Notes under the pieces: generated by a model
The model's input: only the letters and a program-made list of their open reading frames with translations
Database searches by the model: none
Told to the model about the DNA's origin: nothing
Made by a program: the position numbers and the translations under genes
Shown here: piece after piece, positions 1 to 6,130 of the stretch
Numbering within the stretch: the stretch's first letter is position 1
Layout: each line of letters begins with the position of its first letter
NCBI RefSeq assembly: GCF_910578895.1
Contig: NZ_CAJTSC010000020.1
Coordinates: 47,236 to 56,058 of the forward strand
DNA: 8,823 nt
Direction: 5' to 3'
Source of the DNA: an uncultured Bacteroides sp.
Lineage (GTDB): Bacteria; Bacteroidota; Bacteroidia; Bacteroidales; Bacteroidaceae

Positions 1-20
1 GTTATTAAAACTCGTTTCAT
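1..20 (-). CDS. 5' end of the next operon gene (partial)
   Basis: An ATG lies five bases after the TAG of the ATP-grasp gene and opens a frame that runs off the left edge. The seven readable codons give M-K-R-V-L-I-T (the last codon is ACN, so Thr whichever base follows). A basic start followed by a hydrophobic beta strand is typical of Rossmann-fold proteins, such as nucleotide-sugar epimerases beginning MKRVLITG, ATP-grasp partners or GT4 glycosyltransferases. The spacing matches the other junctions of this operon, which supports a real start. The family cannot be decided from seven residues. Confidence 0.55.
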
Positions 21-25
21 ACAGA

Positions 26-1165
26 CTACTTAAATTTTTCCCAATTTTCGTATACGGACTCCCAAGGACCAATATCCTCTTTGTTATAAATATAAGTACA
101 CTTAGCCTCCTTGAAATCCTTTAACCATTCTTGTAATGAAATTTTGCCTGTATCAACTCGTTTACCAAAATCTATGATTTCCGACATGGAAGTAAAAGGT
201 TCAAACTCCTTACGATCACCCGGATCAATAGTACCATTTTCCATCCCTTTTACCCATAAAAAAGCAAGTGGCATACTTGCACACATTCCCGTAGGATTCC
301 AGGCAGAAGCACGAAAATTAGTTTCCATAAAATAATATGTACCATCTTTGTCTATCAAGAACTCGACCTCAAAAATGCCGTCAAACCCTATTTCTTTAAA
401 CATCGCTATAAGTTTAGCCTCCATCTCTTTGTCCGTAAACATACAAACCTCATGATACGGGCTATAATAGCCTTGAATCAAATATTTCCATTGTAACTGG
501 GTCACAATATGCATTTCCTGCCCATGATTTACGGTATAACCCTCTAAAGCCATTTCGTTCTTTTTGTCCACAAAATGTTGAATCATAATCAGCGGACTAG
601 CTATTTGAGGGATAGCTTCCTTAAGTTCAGTTTCATCCTGACAGATAAATACATCACTTTTCCAATTACCGGAATTGGGTGAAATATCTTTTGTGATAAC
701 AGGATACCATAGACCTTGCGGAATAGGGTCTTCTTTTCCTATCACATACGAGTCAAGTACATTAAAGCCATGTTTCTTTGCGAGTTGCTGAATTTTATAT
801 TTATCCATAAATTCATTAACACGCCCTGCCCGACCGGCATTAAAGGCTGTGAATCGGTCTTTCCATTCATCATAATGTAAATCAAAAAAACCTACTGATT
901 TATCATCTGAAAAAACAATATATGGTTTATGAAGTTCGTCAAAATGGCCATACTCTTTCATCAACAATTCGTAACCGTCCTCAACACTGTCCACACGATG
1001 TAGCTTAGAGATATACTTACTAAAAGTAGCTACCTCATATCTACGTTTTACAGAAATATAAATAGGATTAACCCCCATTGAACCAAAACTACGAATCTGT
1101 CCCAAGGGGTTGTAATGTTCCAAAGCAAACACTATACATAAGTGCCCGTTAATTGTATTATTCAT
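26..1165 (-). CDS. ATP-grasp domain ligase (carboxylate-amine ligase type)
   Basis: This is a 379-residue cytoplasmic protein with no signal peptide or membrane segment. It has the ATP-grasp layout. An N-terminal Rossmann-like part (about 8-40, with the pattern NPLGQIRSFGSMGV) is followed by a central ATP-binding region (about 120-230). The C-terminal catalytic core has G-F-D-G-I-F-E-V-E-F at 260-269 and F-M-E-T-N-F-R at 279-285. E268, E281 and N283 sit where the family's magnesium ligands are expected. ATP-grasp ligases activate a carboxylate as an acyl phosphate and join it to an amine or thiol. Next to a PIG-L deacetylase and an aminotransferase-fold protein, amide formation on an amino sugar, or aminoacylation of it, is a reasonable guess, but the substrate is unknown. 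The ATG follows the upstream TAG after one base, so the genes are probably translationally coupled. The fold is secure; the role is not. Confidence 0.85.
   Translation of the reverse strand: MNNTINGHLCIVFALEHYNPLGQIRSFGSMGVNPIYISVKRRYEVATFSKYISKLHRVDSVEDGYELLMKEYGHFDELHKPYIVFSDDKSVGFFDLHYDEWKDRFTAFNAGRAGRVNEFMDKYKIQQLAKKHGFNVLDSYVIGKEDPIPQGLWYPVITKDISPNSGNWKSDVFICQDETELKEAIPQIASPLIMIQHFVDKKNEMALEGYTVNHGQEMHIVTQLQWKYLIQGYYSPYHEVCMFTDKEMEAKLIAMFKEIGFDGIFEVEFLIDKDGTYYFMETNFRASAWNPTGMCASMPLAFLWVKGMENGTIDPGDRKEFEPFTSMSEIIDFGKRVDTGKISLQEWLKDFKEAKCTYIYNKEDIGPWESVYENWEKFK
732..750. repeat. 19-bp direct repeat, copy 1
   Basis: This 19-base stretch is identical to 1681-1699, with mismatches on both sides. 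On the minus strand it encodes Y-V-I-G-K in the ATP-grasp protein, and the other copy encodes the same residues in the same frame in the aminotransferase-fold protein. The copies are 949 bases apart. It may be chance convergence or a trace of recombination. Confidence 0.6.
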
Positions 1166-1166
1166 T

Positions 1167-2132
1167 CTATTTCTTAATAATATTTGCTAAATACATTAAT
1201 TCTTCACAACCATACCGTTGATCAATGGTAATCGGTATCATATAGCGTGACAGCCAATACTCAACAGTATCAGCAGATAATTCTTCACATATATAACTCC
1301 ACCAATGCCCCTGAAAATGCTTCGCTTGCTGTAATTTCAACAGTAACCCATCATCTTCCACAACCAATGGATAAACCATAGGAATAGTATCATTGTCATA
1401 AAAGCGCGTAGCATCAATCAGGTTTATATCACCAAACAGTTCATCAGCTTTCCGAAAATTCTCTCTACGCCTGGTTTTAATAAAATCATAATCCGTTCCG
1501 TCTAATATAGTACGAGTTAATTTAGACATCCTCATCACATCCTCCGTATCAATTCTATGTTCATTGATACTACGAGACTCATACCCCTTACCTTCACATC
1601 CATACTCAATACGTTGCAACAGAAAAGCAGCGGTATCCGACGAAAATCCTTGCGGATATTCTTCCGCATATTTATGAGCATCTTTTCCTATCACATACGC
1701 CCCATCGGGTACGCCTATAAATTTACGGCAAGAATATACATTCATTGCATTAGCAAGGGGGGAGCAATAAAAAGCCTGACAATTGTCTATAATAGCATTC
1801 GGATAAGAAATGGAAAGAATTCTCATCCTCTCTTGTGACATTATCCCATAATAATTTACAAAAAGTACAGCATCCTCTTTTTTAGCATAGAGATCTATAG
1901 GATTGAAGTTCTTGTCTATATGATAATACCGTATTTCTTCCCCTTTTTGTTTCAAAAAAGAGCCAACAGTATCACATTGATAGTACGGTAACCAGATAAT
2001 CTTAGCTCCTGTTACCCGAAATGCATGCCAAATTGCAGCCCTACCTGTATTCAAACGAATCAAATCCTTTTTCCGGGAATAGAACTCTTTTCCTTGAGAA
2101 AATTGAAGTTCAATAAAACTGCCTATTTCCAT
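1167..2132 (-). CDS. DegT/DnrJ/EryC1-like PLP aminotransferase-fold protein
   Basis: This 321-residue protein resembles fold-type I PLP enzymes of the DegT/DnrJ/EryC1 group. The family pattern can be followed by eye. L-N-T-G-R-A-A at 27-33 would be the phosphate-binding turn. W-L-P-Y-Y-Q-C at 47-53 is the 'lP.Y.C' strand. D116 in I-I-D-N-C-Q-A lies where the Asp that contacts the PLP ring nitrogen is expected. K137 in S-C-R-K-F-I-G-V-P-D-G at 134-144 is the candidate Schiff-base lysine. The usual sugar aminotransferases are about 360-400 residues, so this one is short and lacks the standard C-terminal signature. It may be an aminotransferase making an amino sugar or amino acid for the ATP-grasp enzyme downstream, or a divergent member with another activity. 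Its start overlaps the stop of the phosphoglycosyl transferase by one base (TAATG). A purine-rich GGAGAGGA sits just upstream, the best ribosome-binding-like sequence in the window. Confidence 0.72.
   Translation of the reverse strand: MEIGSFIELQFSQGKEFYSRKKDLIRLNTGRAAIWHAFRVTGAKIIWLPYYQCDTVGSFLKQKGEEIRYYHIDKNFNPIDLYAKKEDAVLFVNYYGIMSQERMRILSISYPNAIIDNCQAFYCSPLANAMNVYSCRKFIGVPDGAYVIGKDAHKYAEEYPQGFSSDTAAFLLQRIEYGCEGKGYESRSINEHRIDTEDVMRMSKLTRTILDGTDYDFIKTRRRENFRKADELFGDINLIDATRFYDNDTIPMVYPLVVEDDGLLLKLQQAKHFQGHWWSYICEELSADTVEYWLSRYMIPITIDQRYGCEELMYLANIIKK
1681..1699. repeat. 19-bp direct repeat, copy 2
   Basis: Second exact copy of the 732-750 repeat. It lies just after the K-F-I-G-V-P-D-G segment of the aminotransferase-fold gene and encodes Y-V-I-G-K there. 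No inverted repeats, target duplications or insertion-sequence genes flank either copy. Confidence 0.6.
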
Positions 2133-2764
2133 TATTCCTCTCCGATATCTTTCATTGATCTGATTTCAGAGTCAAGTACTTTTGGAGCTCTTATAGAATC
2201 ATCGGGACGTTGAAAACCAAAAATAATTCCAAGAGTCTTATACAATACCTGCCAATCCAGTTTCAAAGACCAATTGCGTACATAATATAAATCAAGTTCC
2301 GCCATAGCTCTACGAGTAGAAGATTCACCCTCGTGCACAGCTTCCCAGCCTGTAATACCGGGACGCATAGATTGTCTTTCCCGCTGTTCATCCTCAGTCA
2401 TTACCAACATTTCCTTAGGCAATATAGGTCGAGGACCGATAAAAGACATTTCCCCTTTCAGAATATTCCATATTTGGAAAAGTTCATCCATATTAGTAGC
2501 CCGAATAACTTTTCCCCATTTCTTAAGCCTCATTTCATCAGATAGCAAGTTACCATTCTCGTCATATTCATTTGTCATCGAACGAAGTTTGAAGAGAATA
2601 AAATGCTTGCCTTTATACCCTACCCGTTCCTGTTTGAAAACAGGAGAAGCTTCAGGAGATACTATTTTCACAAAAATAATCCCTACCAACAACACAATTC
2701 CCCCTGGCACAAACAAAAATAAGGCCAATATGAAATCCAAAATCCTTTTTATAAACTTATTCAT
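2132..2764 (-). CDS. Polyprenyl-phosphate phosphoglycosyl transferase (PglC-like, small monotopic)
   Basis: This 210-residue enzyme starts the lipid-linked repeat unit by moving a sugar phosphate from a UDP-sugar to undecaprenyl phosphate at the inner face of the cytoplasmic membrane. A basic N-terminus (K3, K6, R7) leads into a re-entrant hydrophobic helix at about 8-35 with a Pro at 20. The family hallmarks follow: Q-E-R-V-G at 45-49, F-K-L-R-S-M at 58-63, M-D-E-L at 92-95 and S-F-I-G-P-R-P at 107-113. D93-E94 is the catalytic dyad, at the same numbers as in Campylobacter jejuni PglC when translation starts at this ATG. A longer reading would use the TTG at 2773, overlapping the PIG-L stop. 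I prefer the ATG at 2764, five bases past that stop. The sugar is not readable from sequence, but N-acetylated diamino-trideoxy sugars or HexNAc are common substrates. Confidence 0.93.
   Translation of the reverse strand: MNKFIKRILDFILALFLFVPGGIVLLVGIIFVKIVSPEASPVFKQERVGYKGKHFILFKLRSMTNEYDENGNLLSDEMRLKKWGKVIRATNMDELFQIWNILKGEMSFIGPRPILPKEMLVMTEDEQRERQSMRPGITGWEAVHEGESSTRRAMAELDLYYVRNWSLKLDWQVLYKTLGIIFGFQRPDDSIRAPKVLDSEIRSMKDIGEE
2136..2143 (-). promoter_or_regulatory. Shine-Dalgarno-like GGAGAGGA before the aminotransferase-fold gene
   Basis: Read on the minus strand, GGAGAGGA lies three bases from the ATG at 2132, or seven bases if the GGAG core is counted. It stands out because the other internal starts have A/T-rich leaders without such a motif. 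It also encodes the last residues (G-E-E) of the phosphoglycosyl transferase, so it may be incidental. Confidence 0.35.
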
Positions 2765-2769
2765 AACAA

Positions 2770-3447
2770 TCAAATTCTACGAATCCCTGTTTCAAAAGCT
2801 TCGGCATACTTACATCCAGCCTGACTTCCTCTCCAAGCTGCAAGCCCTTCCATTGCTTCATTACTACGAGGATGGGGATATGGTCGCATTACTCCTCTAT
2901 ACATACTCAAAGCTTTAATTTTAGCATCAATGCCATCTTTACCTATTTCCACATATATATTGGGACGAAAAGCATTAAAAGCCGTATTTAAATTCCAATC
3001 AGTGGCAGAACCAACTTCCATAAACCAAAATTCAGATACAGGCTTTACTTCAGGACGCCTTTGAAATAACCGTATAGCTTCCTGACAAGCCAATGATGTC
3101 TGTAAATGGTCATTATTAGTATCAGAAGAATGATGTGTGATAACTATATCCGGCTCTGTCGCTCTGATTGCATTTTCTATAAACTGCACTAATCTAATAT
3201 GAGGAACTGTATTCATCTCAATATTAGGAAAAACACCCTCAAATTTCTTACGGATACCCAAAAAATCAGATGACGAGTTCAAATCCGCATCCAATTCATT
3301 ATCTTCCGGTCGGAAAGCACGCGCTTTCGCTTCCGTACACATTATACATATATCTACAATGTCACCATTCTGCGTCCATTTACGGATAGACGCACCTGCA
3401 CCCAAAACCTCATCGTCCGGATGAGCCACTACTATCAAATATCTCAT
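2770..3447 (-). CDS. PIG-L family N-deacetylase (LmbE-like)
   Basis: This 225-residue protein is a zinc-dependent amidase of the PIG-L/LmbE/MshB fold, which removes an acetyl group from N-acetylglucosamine-type sugars. The A-H-P-D-D-E motif at 8-13 gives zinc ligands H9 and D12 and the general base D11. The second signature, H-H-S-S-D at 105-109 followed by N-D-H at 112-114, gives the third ligand H114. Length is normal for the family and there is no signal peptide, so it acts in the cytoplasm on a nucleotide sugar or a lipid-linked sugar. It lies directly upstream of the phosphoglycosyl transferase, its stop being five bases before that ATG. It therefore probably acts on the first sugar or an early intermediate and leaves a free amine. 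The gap to the upstream SDR gene is 20 bases, the longest in this operon, with an A/T-rich leader and no Shine-Dalgarno. Confidence 0.92.
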   Translation of the reverse strand: MRYLIVVAHPDDEVLGAGASIRKWTQNGDIVDICIMCTEAKARAFRPEDNELDADLNSSSDFLGIRKKFEGVFPNIEMNTVPHIRLVQFIENAIRATEPDIVITHHSSDTNNDHLQTSLACQEAIRLFQRRPEVKPVSEFWFMEVGSATDWNLNTAFNAFRPNIYVEIGKDGIDAKIKALSMYRGVMRPYPHPRSNEAMEGLAAWRGSQAGCKYAEAFETGIRRI

Positions 3448-3467
3448 TATTACAAATCACTAAATAA

Positions 3468-4487
3468 TTATTTCAAAAAATCTATCATTCTTTTCAAAAT
3501 ACCCATCAAATCGTGTTGCGATGTCCACCCCAATGCTTTCAACTTATCTACATTCAACCTCAATTTAGTTTCAAGGGCATATCCCATATTATCTTTCAAG
3601 TCAAATAAAACTTTAATGTCAGGGTTAAATTTCTCCCTAAGAATTTCCGCCAATCCTTTAGCCGAAACATAAGTTCCTTCATTAGCAACATTATAGGCTT
3701 CTCCTGCCGCACCTTTCAATAATATATAAAGAATAGCGGATACGCAGTCTATCGTATAACAATACGGTCTCGCCGCTTCACCCTTTGTATGCAATATTAT
3801 ATTCTCACCTTTTGCAGCTAATCTACAGAACTGAGCTATTATTCGATTATCATTTTCAGAAATACCGGCACCTGTAGTCTGCGTCAACCTGGCGATTTTC
3901 ACATTCACTCCATACTGTGCCGCATATACACAACATAGATTTTCAGCCGCCCGTTTTGCCATTGGATAACAGCTACGAACAGCCATCGGATTTAAATACC
4001 CTTGTACATCTTCCGTTATTTGAATTGAGCCATCAGAAATAGTACCATATACCTCTAAAGAAGACAAATACACAAACCCGTTTACCTGTTTGTTTTTAGC
4101 ATACTCCAATAAAGCTTCTGTACCCTTATAAATTATCTGAAAAGTATCAACAGGATGTTCTATAAAATATTTACTGGAAGTAGGTGCCGCACAATGCACA
4201 ATATAATCTACCACCCCTACCATATCATAATTAAAAGTCGCAATGTCGCATTCAATAAACGTTATAAAAGAAATTTCCTCGGTATCGAATATTTCCTTTA
4301 CTTTCATTGTACTGCGTACAGGCGCTATTATAGAAATATTTCTTTTCAATGCCAATAAGCAATGAACTAAAATAGATCCTATTAATCCTGTAGCACCGGT
4401 AATAAGAAATTTCTTATTACTCAAATCATTGGATAGTTCAAAAGAAAGAACAAATTCTTGCAAATCCTGTTTTACTTTCAAATTCAT
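3468..4487 (-). CDS. NAD-dependent epimerase/dehydratase, extended SDR (UDP-glucuronate decarboxylase-like)
   Basis: This 339-residue protein is an extended short-chain dehydrogenase. In this numbering the nucleotide-binding G-A-T-G-L-I-G is at 31-37, preceded by the strand K-F-L-I-T. H-C-A-A-P is at 98-102, S-S-L-E-V-Y-G at 142-148, and the catalytic Y-P-M-A-K at 174-178. By eye the core (NP...R.CY...KR.AE, then N.R.I..F) is closest to UDP-glucuronate decarboxylases and dTDP-glucose 4,6-dehydratases. Those enzymes oxidise C4 of a nucleotide sugar and then dehydrate, decarboxylate or epimerise it. The gene follows the cytidylyltransferase stop by one base (TGATATG). An in-frame ATG at 4517 would add ten residues and overlap the upstream gene by 29 bases. 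I chose the 4487 start for its operon-like spacing. The substrate is uncertain: it may serve the CDP/LicD branch or simply supply a backbone sugar. Confidence 0.85.
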   Translation of the reverse strand: MNLKVKQDLQEFVLSFELSNDLSNKKFLITGATGLIGSILVHCLLALKRNISIIAPVRSTMKVKEIFDTEEISFITFIECDIATFNYDMVGVVDYIVHCAAPTSSKYFIEHPVDTFQIIYKGTEALLEYAKNKQVNGFVYLSSLEVYGTISDGSIQITEDVQGYLNPMAVRSCYPMAKRAAENLCCVYAAQYGVNVKIARLTQTTGAGISENDNRIIAQFCRLAAKGENIILHTKGEAARPYCYTIDCVSAILYILLKGAAGEAYNVANEGTYVSAKGLAEILREKFNPDIKVLFDLKDNMGYALETKLRLNVDKLKALGWTSQHDLMGILKRMIDFLK

Positions 4488-4488
4488 A

Positions 4489-5217
4489 TCAAAAACCAAA
4501 TATCTGTTGATTCTCATGCACTTCCACCATTGCCCGGAAAATAAAAAAATCAGTTGGTGTAGTAATCTTAATATTCTCCATCGGACCGATTATGGTATTC
4601 ATCGTATGTCCATAATAACTCATCATCGTACATGAATCTATAAAATCATGTTTTCCCTCTTTCAAAGCACTCTTATGGGCTTCCATTATATCGCTCAATC
4701 TAAATGTTTGAGGAGCCCTTGCTATTAATGAATGACAACGAGGGGGTATATCTAACGAACCATCTTCTTTTGTCACAACAAATGTTTCTGTCGCGGGAAT
4801 ACATGTAATACAGTTTCCTTTTTCTTGTACAGTTATAATGTTATCGGTTATTGTTTGTTGTGTAATTAAAGGACGGACTCCATCGTGTATCAACACATTC
4901 ACATTCCCATCACCATTCAATCTTGCCCATTTTTCTACTGCACACAGTCCGTTATAAATACTATCTTGCCCGGTTTCGCCACCCGGAACTATATCAACAA
5001 CTTTTGTAATCTCAAATTTACGGAGTTGTTTTTTAAGAAATGGTATCCAAGGCTCAATGCATACAACACAAATAGCATCAATATCAGAATGCGTATCAAA
5101 TAGTTCAAGAGTAAAAATTATTATAGGCTTCCCCTGCAATTCAAGAAACTGCTTTGGTTTTGATACAGTATTCATCCTTTTGCCAGCTCCGCCGGCAAAA
5201 ATCATAGCTACATTCAT
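4489..5217 (-). CDS. IspD/TarI-like CTP-dependent cytidylyltransferase
   Basis: This 242-residue enzyme belongs to the IspD family, which couples CTP with a polyol or alditol phosphate to give a CDP-alcohol. Visible motifs are A-G-G-A-G-K-R-M at 8-15, P-K-Q-F-L at 21-25, H-D-G-V-R-P at 111-116, A-P-Q-T-F at 168-172 and E-N-I-K-I-T-T-P at 214-221. R14, K22, D112 and K217 match the catalytic and CTP-binding positions of E. coli IspD (R20, K27, D106, K213). The segment G-G-E-T-G-Q-D-S at 79-86 lacks the Arg usually present before the 'DS'. A housekeeping MEP-pathway IspD would not normally sit inside a capsule operon. The four-base ATGA overlap with licD points to a dedicated enzyme such as a ribitol-5-phosphate (TarI-type) cytidylyltransferase or one for another polyol phosphate. 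The chemistry is secure; the acceptor is inferred. Confidence 0.88.
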   Translation of the reverse strand: MNVAMIFAGGAGKRMNTVSKPKQFLELQGKPIIIFTLELFDTHSDIDAICVVCIEPWIPFLKKQLRKFEITKVVDIVPGGETGQDSIYNGLCAVEKWARLNGDGNVNVLIHDGVRPLITQQTITDNIITVQEKGNCITCIPATETFVVTKEDGSLDIPPRCHSLIARAPQTFRLSDIMEAHKSALKEGKHDFIDSCTMMSYYGHTMNTIIGPMENIKITTPTDFFIFRAMVEVHENQQIFGF

Positions 5218-6125
5218 TGTTCTCGATTTACATTAGTCAAATAGTATACACCTCTATATGTTGTATATGGCTCATGCAGATTGATATACTTTACAACCCC
5301 ATATCTTGAAGCCATATCAATCGATAAATTCTTAGGTATAGCCATGTAATCTCCATAAATCATTTTCATGTAGTGGTCATAACCTGCCGGTATTTTAACT
5401 GTTATACCTTCAAAAACAGCATCTGTAGTATCAAATATACTCCGTTCATACAAACGAAAAAGTCCCTTGAATGACGATATTGTTTCTTTTACATATTTGG
5501 CATCAAAAAAACCATATTGCACCATTTTTGCCTCATGTTTTTTCCATATTTTATATCGTGTTTTAGGATTTCTTACCAGCCCAAGCAGTATCTTCACCGG
5601 CAACTTCAGCAATTTTCCCTGATTGTCCGGTAATCGTTGAGCATTAAAAACAGAATACATAACCGAATGATATATCTGCAATCCTCGCCTGAATTTAGAA
5701 TCCGGACATCCTTCAAACGGAATAATATCAATATATACGCCATGAAATATATCTTCGTTTTCCGAATGCCTGTTTATATACGTTGTTTGAATATCAACTA
5801 AATTCATTGCCGTATGATGATAATTATTTTTTTCGTCAGTTCTGACCAAAACATATCGTTTAGTATCTGCCACCTTATGCCATATACTATACAACCTTTC
5901 ATAATCTTCACGAGGCAGAAATACATCCAAATCATCATCCCATGGAATAAATCCTTTATGCCTGACAGCTCCCAACATAGTTCCCCCACCACACCAGTAA
6001 GTAAGATCATTTTCTTCGCATATCTGTTTAAAGTAGGTAAATATCTCCAACAGTTTCATCTGAAGCTGGCGAATAGAAACACCATTAGATATTTCAAAAT
6101 TTTGATATTGTTTAAAATTATCCAT
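5214..6125 (-). CDS. licD: LicD family phosphotransferase
   Basis: This 303-residue protein carries the LicD nucleotidyltransferase-fold domain. G-G-G-T-M-L-G at 46-52 and R-H-K-G-F-I-P-W-D-D-D-L-D-V at 55-68 hold the metal-binding acidic residues (D63-D65, D67). LicD enzymes move a phosphorylated alcohol from a CDP carrier to a sugar hydroxyl. LicD itself uses CDP-choline, and the related fukutin/FKRP proteins use CDP-ribitol. No choline kinase or LicC-type cytidylyltransferase is seen here, while an IspD-type one overlaps the gene by four bases. A polyol phosphate donor is therefore more likely than choline. There is no signal peptide or clear transmembrane helix, so it should work at the cytoplasmic side on lipid-linked intermediates. 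The length is normal and the ATG lies five bases after the GT2 stop. The symbol denotes the family, not proven phosphocholine transfer. Confidence 0.9.
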   Translation of the reverse strand: MDNFKQYQNFEISNGVSIRQLQMKLLEIFTYFKQICEENDLTYWCGGGTMLGAVRHKGFIPWDDDLDVFLPREDYERLYSIWHKVADTKRYVLVRTDEKNNYHHTAMNLVDIQTTYINRHSENEDIFHGVYIDIIPFEGCPDSKFRRGLQIYHSVMYSVFNAQRLPDNQGKLLKLPVKILLGLVRNPKTRYKIWKKHEAKMVQYGFFDAKYVKETISSFKGLFRLYERSIFDTTDAVFEGITVKIPAGYDHYMKMIYGDYMAIPKNLSIDMASRYGVVKYINLHEPYTTYRGVYYLTNVNREQ

Positions 6126-6130
6126 TTATC

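Noticed and set aside
2765..2773. TTG start at 2773 for the phosphoglycosyl transferase
   Set aside because: It would add three residues and overlap the PIG-L stop. The ATG at 2764 gives the PglC-like N-terminus and places the catalytic dyad at 93-94.
2589..2918. Plus-strand open frame of 109 codons across the PIG-L/transferase junction
   Set aside because: It is antisense to two well-supported genes, its protein shows no recognisable motif, and it has no ribosome-binding site.
3448..3467. Possible promoter or terminator in the 20-base gap between the SDR and PIG-L genes
   Set aside because: It is too short for a promoter with both elements and shows no hairpin plus T-run. It is merely A/T-rich.
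4488..4517. Longer start at 4517 for the SDR gene
   Set aside because: It needs a 29-base overlap with the cytidylyltransferase gene and adds ten residues ahead of the Rossmann fold, whereas the 4487 ATG follows the stop by one base. It is not fully excluded, as a GGAAG lies just upstream of the longer start.
5804..6010. Minus-strand frame of 68 codons inside licD
   Set aside because: It is an out-of-frame reading of the conserved LicD motif region, and the overlapping true frame has the family signature.
5214..6125. Reading the LicD/IspD pair as a phosphocholine (lic1-type) system
   Set aside because: Phosphocholine systems use LicA kinase, LicB permease and a LicC-type cytidylyltransferase. 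None is present, and the partner enzyme is of the IspD family.
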